Assembly (NCBI GenBank): GCA_001586965.3
Contig: LUCW03001996.1
Span: 47,501 to 81,890 of the forward strand
Direction: 5' to 3'
Length of the DNA stretch: 34,390 nt
From: Sphaeroforma sirkka
Lineage: Eukaryota; Opisthokonta; Ichthyosporea; Ichthyophonida
Part shown: positions 1-10,699 of the stretch, one piece after another
How positions within the stretch are numbered: position 1 is the stretch's first letter
Layout of the letters: the number at the start of each line of letters is the position of its first letter
The notes under the pieces: generated by a model
Database searches by the model: none
Seen by the model: the letters and a program-made list of their open reading frames with translations, nothing else
What the model was told of the DNA's origin: nothing
Program-made: the position numbers and the translations under genes

Positions 1-426
1 TGAGAGGAACTGTTGTCGTAGGTGCGAATGGTGTGACTCTTATATTACGTACAAGTTATGGTAACTAACCCATCTATGATTTGTATTGTCTGTCTGTGAT
101 CCCAGAAGAATCTACATGACATAAGGCTAATGTGTTCTTGATTTTAGTACAGATGGCACAAAAGGCAGCCGCACGTTCATTCATTTAGAATGATTTGAAG
201 TTGTATTCCTGTAGCGTAATTCGCTCGGATTATATCCAGAAGTGAGATAGAATCAACTTGTACACATTACTCACCTCGTCACATATCCTGAAGATAGCTA
301 GCACCGGCACACATATGTATATGTACCATCTCATGTAACTATGTGCATATAATCAGTTTGCAGAGAGCATCAAGTAGTTTTAAGATAGACATACTATACA
401 TTCACACAGGCATATGTATTTACAAG

Positions 427-474
<48 letters not shown>

Positions 475-2960
475 CTAATCGAAACGTATATATATTGTAC
501 ACATAGATTCGAATGTATTTTTTTTGTGGGCATTATACTCGGACTTAGCAATACGGAGAAGAAAATCTGCCTGACAACGTTATATACAATTCTAACGCAG
601 TTCAGTCACTTCTATCACCATGTATCTTGCCTTGTCCACCAAGACCGCATCAATATCTCCCTGCTAGCCATCACTTGCACTTGGTGAAAAAAACTGATCA
701 TCTTAACAATCTACCATATCAATCACCACCACTGAAATCTATTTTTATTGTAACCGTTTATGTAAATTATATCTTATAATACTCCACGCAATCGATTTGC
801 TGAAAACCGTACAGGCAAATTATTAGCTGTCAACTTGACCATCATACCAATGACCTTGTATGACACTATGGGAATGGCAGCAGCCATATCTATAGTACTG
901 CTACCGTTGGCATTTCCCACACAACTAGTATTTCCACTATATTGAGCACGTACTACATACACTCAGAATATTTTGATAATACATCCCTGTTTTTATCGAA
1001 GCAGGCCATATATAGTGTACTGTCTTCACGCATACTCAATTGTTCAAGATTCGCGCGACTTGCCCGTTCCTTAGTCCTAGAGCCCGAAAGGCTAGGTCAT
1101 GTAAAGCCGAGTCTTCTACGTCTGTGCTTCCGACCACTTCTCAAATGAGTTGATGTATCTATGAAATCCCTACTATGTTTAGACGCACCGGTTCTGTTAC
1201 TATCCAGAGCGATTTGAATTGCTGCCAGAAGACTATGAGCCTCATGTTATCAATTGCTACTTGCGTCATAGTGCTCCAAAGCGGACCGGTGATAGTTTTT
1301 TGAGGTCAGTGGACAACAATATCGCTTCATACTACCCGCTGTAGACAGTTTGTCGATTGCATACACACCGTCACCAATGGATTTTTCACAGCTCTGACAG
1401 CTATGGCCCCGAATTATTCGTCCACATAAAACACTCGTCAACAATTAGTAGTATACTATTTCTGCACTGTTTTTGTGCACTTGAAGCCAAATGCTTTAAC
1501 ACTCTTGATGTACGACTATGTTTTAGACAGGTATTTTCTTCTGCTACGCCATACAGAGGCCATATATATATATATATGTAAATAAACACCGTTCCTCGTT
1601 CTTGGCCATCCATTGTAGATCCATCGACATTCCCTTCCACTGCCCTTTTAGGTGCTGTAAATATGCAAATGAATATCCTTTCTCGACCTTGGCTAAGCTG
1701 TGCATAGCGATATTCACAAGCCTATTTCCCGTTCCAGCCACACCAGTGGCTATTCAACGAAACATAGTGGGATAACCTCATAACATAACTCTTTGTCGGT
1801 CGCTATTTGAATACAATATATAAAACTCTTTTATAGAAAGAACCTCTCACACAATTTTGCTAATTTTGTATACTCCTCTGTCATACGCCTTCCCAAACTA
1901 TACTTTTTCCACACCAGCTACACTTGTGATACACTATGAATCAATTACTTCCTAACTCCACACTCCCATCACCACATATGAATGCATCCTGGTTCAAAGA
2001 TTTCACTAACTCATATTCTGATCTACGACCATCACCCGCCACCGCGGCAGTAACAGGGTCGCTCTTATTCATACCAATACTGTCAGAGCTGCATGTTGAA
2101 TCTAAAACTGAATTGCTGATGCTTGGGAAATAGAATCGCTTTCAAAAAGTATCACAATCTGCCTTTGGTCTTATGTCAGTTTAATTCCATAAATTAAAGG
2201 TCTCTTAAACTTCCACTATGTAAAATATCGGGCTATAAAGTTTCTTCTCAAGTGGCCTAATTGGGCAACCATCCTATTTGACACTGAAATCCCAGTTATC
2301 GTAGATATCTTTGCAAATACGACAACGCAGCAATTAGCAGGGCATCGTGTTTAATTTTTGCATTGCATTAGTTCACCTTGACTTTCGTTTACATGTATTG
2401 ATCAAATCCATTGGTCTTTATCATTCGGTTCTTGCCCTGCGTCTGCTGTATTTGCACTTCTTCATTTGTGAATTCATGACGCCGCCCAACATCCAGAGGG
2501 ACATGATAAGAAGGTATATGTAAAATAGTACATTCTATAGCATTCACCTGCTGAGATCTCGCGATACTATAGTATACCCATGTTTAAACGCGCTGCTACA
2601 AGGTTTAAACTTGAAAAGTCACTCTCAATTAGCTTTGTAAAAATGTCTTGCCGCATGCGCACTAAATATCTTCCTTGGAAGTGGATATGCGACGAAAACA
2701 CAAATTCATTCCACATTTTTGTTGCAATTCATATATAGTCTCGACTGCTGTTACAAGCAACTAGTTTTGTTAAAAGATTTTCTTTCAGTCACAATTGATG
2801 ATCTTTATGCCATTCCCCTTGATATACTTATATCGCTGTCGTTGTGTATAGTAAATAATGAATGGTAGTGTTTAAGGGACGAATTGGTAGGAATTTGGTA
2901 GGTTTCCGAGACCTACACTGGTCTAGAAAAGCAAGACGGGGAAAATACCCTCACATAGCT
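1..2960. other. AT-rich region without a supportable gene
   Basis: This stretch holds only short open frames (up to about 80 codons) on both strands, with no recognisable domain and no consistent codon bias. It contains the (AT)n microsatellite at 429-473, a shorter TA run near 1562-1577 and several T-rich tracts. It looks intergenic. A 65-codon plus-strand frame at 1936-2133 has no detectable family and I do not call it. The sequence becomes recognisable only near 2960, where similarity to the element A integrase begins. Confidence 0.6.
429..473. repeat. (AT)n microsatellite
   Basis: An uninterrupted run of 45 nt of alternating A and T. Such runs vary in length by polymerase slippage and are error-prone in assemblies, so the exact length is uncertain. 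Confidence 0.95.
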
Positions 2961-4367
2961 CACGCAAAATCATAAATTGGTCCTAAGCTAGCTACTTTAG
3001 TGGGCAAGGTATATCAGTCATGTACAGACTGGGACCTCAATCAGACCACGCGCTATATTCAGGTTCATCATTGATCTGGTCAACCCGGCTACGTCCGAGC
3101 ACACAGGCGACCTTTACCCATGTCACTTCATTGATGTGGCGTCACGGTTTACCCTTTTCTATCCGTTAAAGAATTAGAGTACTTAGACCATGGCATAATG
3201 GATAAGAGTGCTGACACCGTGGTAGAATCATGTTGCCAAGTTTCTGCTGATCACGGGTGGCCAGGCATCATGTGCTCTGCTAACAGTAACAAGGTTTGTG
3301 ATGACGTAATGTAATCATGTGCTACCTTAAGAGGTGTCCCACATAAGCCAGAATGAATTAAGCTACAGAAGAACTGAGTACTCCTTGCATACTGCATTGT
3401 CGGATGATGCAGATGATTGGCCGTATCATCTTTTAAAGGGGACAAACAAAAATGAAAAAGTGTGCTGATTCAGTCACGGGAACAACGTCAGCTCACTATT
3501 TCGTGGCAGATATAGGGAGTTACAAATACTGTATAACAAGGACGAACCTGATCGCCATGAGTTACCTGAGGTAGAAAAGGTACAACGTATTCACAACGTA
3601 TTTCCTTGCTTGCGAGAGACACGTGTAGCCTAATTAAAGAAGAAAAATAGATGGAACCATACCAAAAAGATATCAGAGTGTCAAGTCCGAGACCTACTTA
3701 TCATCCGTGAGCAAAATTACGATGCTACTGTAATCACATCTAAATAGATAGATACATATCTAATTTTTGTTGCGGACATAAAATATTCTAGTGCACTCTA
3801 TTATTAATGTAGACACTAACGGGAGTCCGACTACAGACTTTAACATCACAAGGAGACATGGCTCTAGCGCCCCACTTGATTACTCCGAGTGATGATACAA
3901 TATGACGAACGATAAAGAAGGATACACTATACCTTTTATAAGTAGCACTATTGCTGAATTGACTTTAGACGTTTTTAACAATCAAGGCTATTTTGAAGCT
4001 TTTGTTAAAAAGCAGCGCAGTCGCCTACATAAATTACAAGCAGTAAAAGCATGTTCCTATTGTCTGAAGGCGTGGAAGTTAAAAACCCACCTGCCAACAG
4101 TAATTATCTCAAGCTATACACCCACACTTCTTATATTCCAATGACGTTGAAGCACAAGAACGTTCAATCGACCATCACGGACCTACTGGACCTAAGTCAA
4201 AAACTCACAGGGTAACCGAGAATGCCGGAGTTCCCCGCCTGAGAAACATAAATTTTATGTTAAGCTACTTAATGTTTCGACACGTTTTCCCTTTCTCGCT
4301 TTTTAACTTCAAAATTGGCTTGAGTGAACAACTAGCCCCTTCTAAATTGAAAACTGGGTGGGGGTCG
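2960..4367 (+). pseudogene. decayed integrase end of an element A family copy
   Basis: The DNA aligns with the integrase of element A (about 12885-14433). Shared tracts include the sequence around the CTDC zinc-binding cysteines (near 3020), the central core, the segment before the second catalytic Asp (near 3250), the AHYF-type region (near 3490), the chromodomain-like tail (about 3900-4060) and the 3' untranslated G-rich tract (TGGGTGGGGG at about 4355-4364). It has many substitutions, a deletion around the catalytic Glu region near 3340 and several stops and frameshifts, so it is dead. It runs directly into an LTR remnant at 4368. Everything upstream of integrase is missing. It is clearly older than element A. 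Confidence 0.85.
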
Positions 4368-4625
4368 TGTAATAGCTGTCCCTCCACATTAGATTTAATG
4401 TAAATATACAACTGTGCAGTTAAGAAGTACTTGAAAAGTTTAGCAAGTGTGATGTACGGTTTCATATATGAAAACCTTTTTCTTCTCCAATAAGTCAGAT
4501 ACTTGGAGTAGTTCCATTGAAAGGCCTATATCGATTCTCCAAAGATTTATAAAGTAGTGAAATGGCTCAACTGAAGGTAGAGTTCTAGGGGCTATTAACG
4601 TTGCCGAGTTTATCCTCCGAGCATG
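4368..4625 (+). repeat. remnant of 3' LTR, element A family
   Basis: It starts with TGTAATAG immediately after a G-rich polypurine tract, as in element A. A second matching block near 4555-4620 (ATGGCTCAAC followed by GTTTATCCTCCG) corresponds to LTR A positions about 270-330. Similarity fades after about 4625, so the right end is not defined and an end-to-end LTR cannot be shown. Confidence 0.65.
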
Positions 4626-6615
4626 CATGCATACATTGTATGAGGTGTGATAAACTTTCCACTACAATTAGCAATACAGCAGTCAGTCAATGTTCGGCAA
4701 GAGGAACGAAGGTGAAAGACAAGCATACATCAAAATGTGAATGTGGGTTAAGTGATTGTCTCAGCGGACATAGTCGCGAACTATTATTACCAAAAGGATG
4801 CGCACAATTTTTCATCGTCAAAGGCAAACCGTTACGTGCGAGAATGTGGCTCTGAATATTACGCCCTAACTCACAGAGGGATAGATATTTCATATTGATA
4901 CAGTTGAAAAAGAGAAACATTAAGGGTTGTACAAACAATACACACATCAAGGGTAGCATGTCAAACAAAACAACCTTCCCTTTCAAAAATCCCAAGTAAC
5001 ACAGTATGTTTTCTATTCCTGCCCTTCCATTGTTCAGACTTGTTGCGCAGCCAAACAGGTGTCAAATATGTACGCATAAAGAGCGAGTCAGTATGTAGCG
5101 ACAAGGTAGATGAATTTGGATGTCATATATATACCTTCAGATTGAAAAGCTGGTAGTGACTGAATAAAAGCTTCTGTGATGGATATATCGACTTGGGCAG
5201 CGTTATTGAAGAAGCTTAGGTAATCTTTGATAGAGAACAAGGTTTTTGGTGTACGCGTGCACGCGCATCGTCTCGCAGAAGAATAGAAGAGTGATAGACC
5301 AAAATGTAAGTGGTATCTCGTTTCAATTACACCAATTAATAAGACTAGGCGGCACACGAAAAGGGACAGACTCGTGTTACAGCACATATAATGGACGATT
5401 TTGAACATACATGCAAGTATTAATGAATGGATATTGAGATAGCCGCGTGTATGTGTCAGTGCAAAGCAAATAGTGCAGGAACGTGTTACTAAATCTATGG
5501 CCACCTCCACAATGCAACCGTATGCATAACTAAATTATAAACGAGATTTAGACAAATCTATAGTGGTGGTGGGATACTGTGAGTGCGTACTTGGGTTGAA
5601 TGGAAAATACGTTCATGTAGCCATCCTTGTATGGAGCATGATACAGCAGGCTTCCTGTGCTAGGTAAAATGACTGTTGGGTACGAATACGATGCAGCCGT
5701 AGCTGCTGCAGATTATATGACTGATGGTGAAAGTGTCCTGTGTACTAGTCTGAACGGGCGATTGAACGACATACTTGATTATTCTTAAGAGTGAGCAGTG
5801 ATTAAGAAGCCGCAGACATTGGCACGACGACAGGATAATTTTACAGAAAGCATTCTTAGTATTGATACGATAGTCATTAAACCACCCAAACAACAAGAGA
5901 GTGTCGTTCCCCATACAAGTAGACATGCAGTAATGAAAGAAGCATTGAAGGCGACTAGGGTTATCATAAAGCATAAAAGGCACCTCCGACGAATTGGAAG
6001 CAGCGCGTCTAAAACTTTGGATATCATATGATCATGTAAATACTGCATACATCTTAGAAGTATAAAGCTCAACATATAGTTATGTAAGTACGCCTTTTCT
6101 TAGTTTGTTTTATCGGTATTTTGGTGCTAATAATAAATATGTGAATACTTATTGTACACAATCTAAGTACATTTCAGACTAACATTCCAAACATATGAAA
6201 TGATTTTTATTGAGTTCTCTTTTCACTAACGGCGAGATGAGCAGGGAGATAGAAAGCCATCTCAACAGCCTCACTGAAAAGAGTATATCGGTGATCTTAC
6301 TCTTGTAACCCGGGATAAGGAATAGTTTCTCTCGACAGTTTACACATTCTATGTGTATTCTGGATGCAACAATTTCTTTTGTAGCCGTATTCTGGTCTAT
6401 TGAAAATTGATTGTTGCTGTCCAGCATAAGGGATACATTATACTGCCCCCCCTTCAGGAAATAGGTCTTTTATATCAAAACCTTTGTCCCCCATACAATT
6501 AGATCCTGGCCACAACTTTCAAAAAAAAAATCGTGTTTGCTCAACTCGGAAGTTTACGTATCAATAATTCTTCCTCCATAGATAGGTGATACGAAACACA
6601 ATTGACCGCCCGCTG
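4626..6615. other. AT-rich DNA with broken protein-like frames
   Basis: No gene can be modelled. On the minus strand, 5088-5510 is open for 140 codons; its second half reads like an exon (KTLFSIKDYLSFF near the middle) and is followed on the minus strand by GTATAT, a possible splice donor. On the plus strand, 5669-6031 is described separately. A minus-strand frame at 6179-6427 has no recognised domain. The strand with coding function is not settled anywhere here. Confidence 0.35.
5669..6031 (+). pseudogene. unknown frame with two internal stops
   Basis: One reading frame runs from an ATG at 5669 for 39 codons, meets TAA (5786-5788) and TGA (5792-5794), then stays open to a stop at 6031. Both halves have protein-like composition: the first is Ala/Asp-rich (AAVAAADYMTDGE), the second basic (KHKRHLRR). 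No intron fits between the stops, so I read it as a decayed gene or a chance frame. I recognise no family. The opposite strand is also partly open (5785-6075), which weakens the call. Confidence 0.25.
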
Positions 6616-7155
6616 TCACGCCAACCAAAATTTGGAGCGTGTTGTGATGTTTTTGGACGACCAAGTTGCACGCTGCACATCTGGATCAGATGGTGTAGCG
6701 ATATAAGATTCGGTACAAGCGACGATTAATGCTATGTCAGGATATCCCTCATATTCGAAGCATGGTAATTGCATTTTATAAACGATATCTCGGATTGTTC
6801 CCTGTCTAAACAAATACAATAATACGTCATTGGCTTCGTGGACGTGAAGTATATTTGACACAGTCTAAATACAAATAAGTATTGGAGAAGACGATTACAT
6901 GACGGAATGTCATCGACCGTCTGCCTATTTTGAATTCATTGCAGACCTCATCCACAGTATCTACAAATGCAATAAACTTCTCTGTTATATGAAACCCTGC
7001 CCAGAGATGCGTAGCTGTATTTGTTTCGATTATAGACTTAAAAGAGATTTTTGGAATTGACTTCCCTAGATAAGTGTTCTTCATATCAAAATCCTCAAAG
7101 GCATTGCATCGATTTTTTTGTATGTTGTCTTTTCGTGTCCAAGTCTCTGCGCAAG
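6616..7155 (-). pseudogene. broken minus-strand coding relic beside element A
   Basis: Two overlapping minus-strand frames (7177-6827 and 6861-6616; only the part left of 7156 is original) read as protein-like sequence joined by one frame change near 6860. The first contains LWAGFHITEKFIAFVD and RHVIVFSNT, which faintly recall the Walker B and motif C segments of the superfamily 3 helicase of CRESS-DNA Rep proteins. No convincing Walker A motif or HUH endonuclease is present, so this is only a resemblance. With element A removed, the coiled-coil frame at 15192-15694 would run into this DNA for about 23 more codons and then stop. The two could be one gene with an intron, or unrelated neighbours. 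Confidence 0.35.
7152..7155 (+). other. target-site duplication of element A, left copy (CAAG)
   Basis: CAAG directly precedes the TGTAAT start of the 5' LTR and is repeated at 15192-15195 directly after the TTTACA end of the 3' LTR. A 4-bp duplication suits Ty3/gypsy-type integration. Confidence 0.85.
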
Positions 7156-7913
7156 TGTAATAGCCGGGCCTCCACACTAGACTCTTATGTTAATAAACGT
7201 ACTCTTAAGCAGTACGTAAATTATAAACGTACTATCAAAAGCACGTGTATTAAATGGTTTTTAACGGTTCTATTTACAAGTACCTTTTCCATTTTACAAA
7301 TCAGATATTTTGGCCCCGACCCATTAAAGGGACTGTGAACAAGGCCAAAGAGTATATTTGGAGTAGGTCTATTAAGAGACCTAGATAAACACTACAAAAT
7401 ATACATCTGAATACCTCGGTAGCGAGATGGCTCAACCGAACATAGGTTTCTAGAGACCCTTAATGGTTACCTAGTTTGACCTCCGTTCAGCCAACCAGAT
7501 GTGCCAGTCTGATGATGGCAAGTCGGTAATTCTTGATAAGTGGCCAGTTATTGGTTGAGACAATAACTAAGGACATCAAGAGTATTTTTTCTTTTTTACT
7601 TTTTTTTTCTAAAGATAGGATTTTACTAGTTTTAGTAATTCGTGCGACGAAACAAGTAATACTAGTTTCGACAATAACGATAACGAAAACATAAATAAAA
7701 CCACTTCGGCGAAATCAGTACTGGGAGGATGATATATAGGCAATGTCTCAGCCTTACAATCCCCCAGAGTATTGCTGATTTCTATGAGGCATACCTAACT
7801 TTATTACCAGACTAAAATTCGTATACTTAAAAGACTTATTAAAAGACTTTAAGATTTTATTACGTTTAGTATCTCTAAGACGTCTATACCGCCTTAAGAG
7901 ACCGATATTTACA
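7156..7913 (+). repeat. 5' LTR of element A
   Basis: 758 bp, begins TGTAATAG and ends ATTTACA. It matches 14434-15191 except for 12 substitutions, several of them C in this copy and T in the other. It holds a T-rich tract near 7590-7610 and small inverted repeats, for example AGTTATTG/CAATAACT near 7545 and CGAAAC/GTTTCG near 7650-7670. It should contain the element promoter and polyadenylation signal, but I cannot fix the R region. Confidence 0.95.
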
Positions 7914-8041
7914 CATTTTAAAGTTAGCAAAGTATTAACTACTTGAGCTACTTAAGCGTCGTGGTAATTAACTACCACGCAAAATTTTCTTAAGACAATA
8001 ACTATTCGTTAAGTGAATAGCAGAAGTCATACTGGATAAGT
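7914..8041 (+). promoter_or_regulatory. leader of element A with hairpin; no tRNA primer site seen
   Basis: The sequence after the LTR (CATTTTAAAGTTAG) does not begin with the TGG expected of a tRNA-complementary primer-binding site. Positions 7960-7979 form a near-perfect hairpin with arms CGTGGTA and TACCACG and a 6-nt loop. How this element primes reverse transcription is not evident from the sequence. Confidence 0.5.
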
Positions 8042-10244
8042 ATGACTAAGAAGGACTCTACGCTATCTAAGAAGCGTAAAGCGGATAAAAAGAAGATGGA
8101 CAGAGAACCTGCCGAAGACGCAGTCAACCGTACCGTAGCAGAAGCCATTGTCGCTAAAGACGACAATGCACTGGATACCGGTGAGACTACTCCATTAAGA
8201 GAGAAGTCAGCCGAAGAGAGGGCTAGAGGACCCACTCTCTCCTCAAGTTCAAAGCTCGCGAAACCGCGAAGCGAAAATAGGAGTGGGTTTAAGACCACTC
8301 CATCTACTATTCCCGAAGAGATTAATCCAAAGGGTAAAGAACCAATTACGAAAGTCAATTATGACGACCTCGAGGAGATTAATCCAAAGGGTAAAGAACC
8401 AATTACGGAAGTCAATTATGACGACCTCGAGGAGATTAATCCAAAGGGTAAAGAACCAATTACGGAAGTCAATTATGACGACCTCGAGGAGATTAATCCA
8501 AAGGGTAAAGAGCCAATTACGGAAGTCAATTACGACGACCCCGGCGACGATGAAGTCCAACCCGATAAGGGGCCGACGGAAGACGAACCATAGGCTAGCG
8601 CACCTACTCACATCACTTTAAAAGAGTGGTCAAAACATCTCTTAGAGAAGACCGATGAGGAGTACCACGACCTAAGTACTAAGCCGGCCGAAATAAGCCC
8701 GGAGAATGTTCTCTGGGAAAGTCTACTTCCACGGGACCAGGCGCTATTTACTCCAATACCACCACCGGGACATGAGTCTCCCGTTTTGGAGGGTATTATA
8801 GACCCAACCGCTGGGAAGAATACACCTCCCCTTACCTAATTGGGGAAGGCACATCGCACCCAGCCAAAGTCGACGTGTGAGATTATCGTAACGGATGATC
8901 CTAAGATCTTCGTTCCAACACCACGTCTCAGTAACGAGCGTCGTGAAGCGTCGACCATGGACTTTAATATCCACCGAAAGGGAACTAAAGCTTCCCGCAT
9001 ACATGCGAGTGACGTGGAGTACACACGGAAGGACCGCAATGTTTTACACCAACCCGCCGAAGACTTTCAGTCCACAGAGGTAGATATGCTGAATGCAGAA
9101 GTGAACAAACTCACAGTTAAGATGGAGCTCGCGCATGACCTGCAAGATCGCCCAGGAATTGATTATTATGCGAAAATAATCAACATCAAGCAGAAGCGAA
9201 TCGACCAGTTGCTGCAAGCACAACGCGGGCAGGACCAACGCGATCACCAGAAGTATAAGGGCATGATCAGTCGACTTAAGTCGAACGAACTGGGACTCAA
9301 GTACCCAGAAGCCCGAATTCATCAATAATCATGACCTCGAGACTCTGACTCGCTCGTTACACGCGTTTACAGTGATGCTGGAGACAAATGACATTGCCCC
9401 ACCGCAATGGATATCTGCGTTTATGCAGGCATTCAATCCAGAAGGAACCAATTATCGGATCCTTCAGAAGCATCTCAAAGAGATCGATGAGTGTCGTAAC
9501 TGGCCAGAAGTATGTTGGCTAGTGACATCCTTATTAAGCAAGGATATGCGCAGTCCAGGACTATGTTCAATTCTGGCACCACCAACAGCGAATACTAGCA
9601 TCTTGAGCTATATTCTGAAACTCGATGCGGACCTTGTCAGACCTGATATTAAGAGGGATGACAAGCCACGCTGGTATGTGTTGTTGGCAATGCATGTATT
9701 CTGTATGAACATAGGCAGTAATGATCAAGAGCGCCTTTACCTCGAGCTACGTCGCAAGTATGCGAACGAAACGAGAGATAAAGGACAGGAGAAGAAGTTT
9801 CACCTGACTCGACTGCGCTGGAATCAGTTCTATGAAACTGTTTCCGACACTTATCCCTCTGATCGAGTAACCTCGAGAGAGAAGGTGGTTCTTAAGAAAC
9901 CACGTGATCATATAGAACAAGGGTATGTATCCCGACCGACATCTAACGAACGTCCGAATGTTCGTCCGCGTGAATCAGCGCAGCACTCACGGCCTAATAA
10001 AAGGGTACGTGCTGCTAAGGAAGCACTATACAAGCAAGTTAAGAAGTGTGCCGACGAGAAGTGTGGATACGATATGTATCAGCTTGCCCCGAACGGTTAT
10101 TGGAACGGGCGGCACTCAGCTACTTGCAAACACTTTATTAATAAGTGTGACAAGTGTGAGAAAACCAACGGTTATCACGCCAAGACATGTGAACGGAAAC
10201 CAGATATCAACAATCTCTTCAAAGGCAATACAACGACTCTTTAG
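8042..10244 (+). pseudogene. gag: gag-like gene of element A, broken
   Basis: This is the structural (nucleocapsid-type) protein of element A. Frame 2 runs from the ATG at 8042 to 9328, interrupted by TAG (8591) and TAA (8837). A frame change near 9300-9325 moves it into the frame open until 10244. The N-terminus is Lys-rich, followed by four 19-residue repeats and an acidic stretch. The middle (about 9060-9300) is Gln/Lys-rich and probably helical. The C-terminus carries CGYDM, WNGRH and CDKCEKTNGYHAKTC, a Cys/His domain with CX2CX6HX3C spacing rather than the usual CX2CX4HX4C zinc knuckle. The same domain recurs in element C. Assignment as gag rests on position and this domain, not on a recognised capsid fold. 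Confidence 0.75.
8318..8545 (+). repeat. four tandem 57-bp coding repeats in gag
   Basis: Four head-to-tail units at 8318, 8375, 8432 and 8489, each 57 bp, encode near-identical 19-residue acidic/Lys-rich units (core INPKGKEPIT then VNYDD). Unit 1 has Lys where the others have Glu. The last unit ends in Pro-Gly instead of Leu-Glu. Unit length is a multiple of three, so copy number can change without loss of frame. Confidence 0.95.
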
Positions 10245-10249
10245 ACGAG

Positions 10250-10699
10250 CGTGTAATAATCCCTGTATATTGCAACGGAGATAAAGTCCTTGCGTTGATT
10301 GATCCTGGTTCAGAAATTTCATGTATATCCGATCGCTTTGCATTCATGAAAGATATCGAACGTAGAACACAAACCACTCACCTTATATTAGCTGATGAGA
10401 AGACTTCCAAGTGCGATACGATGGCTACCGATGTTAAAGTCTCATTAGCCGACCATCGCCACAATACAACCCAAGCTGTGATAGTAAAGATAACCGTAAC
10501 TGGTTTACCGAACAATGTAGATCCATTAACGGATCAATCAGACGATAATTGTCTGAAACCATATATACCACCATCCGACACAGTCAAGGAATTAATACCT
10601 GACTTTGCGGAAAAGATCATTGATCTAATCTTAGTAAATAAGAAGATCAAGATCACTGACTGGCTAAGTTTTGTTTTAACGACGGATGTGTTAGTTTAG
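10250..10699 (+). pseudogene. pro: retroviral-type aspartic protease of element A
   Basis: The frame is open across the end of gag: gag stops at 10242-10244 while this frame (one base back, -1) already reads through, so a -1 frameshift or an indel links them. The active-site loop reads LIDPGSEIS near 10295, with Pro where pepsin-like retroviral proteases have Thr or Ser (DTG/DSG). Downstream LTGLPNN-type sequence and DQSDDN match the element C protease. The frame ends at 10699, while the continuing reverse transcriptase frame is already open a few codons earlier (frame change near 10670, in a T-rich run). The DPG motif is shared with element C, so it is probably not a random mutation. Confidence 0.75.

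Noticed and set aside
429..473. (AT)n run as origin or structural element
   Set aside because: An ordinary microsatellite with nothing around it that suggests a role.
1936..2133. 65-codon plus-strand frame as a small membrane protein
   Set aside because: One moderately hydrophobic stretch only; no family, no context, comparable frames expected by chance.
4687..5510. Minus-strand frames of 102 and 140 codons as genes
   Set aside because: Low-complexity hydrophobic composition in the first; only part of the second is exon-like, with a possible GT donor but no second exon found.
8249..8611. 120-codon minus-strand and 112-codon plus-strand frames over the 57-bp repeats
   Set aside because: Shadow frames of the gag repeat region; their repetition follows from the DNA repeat.
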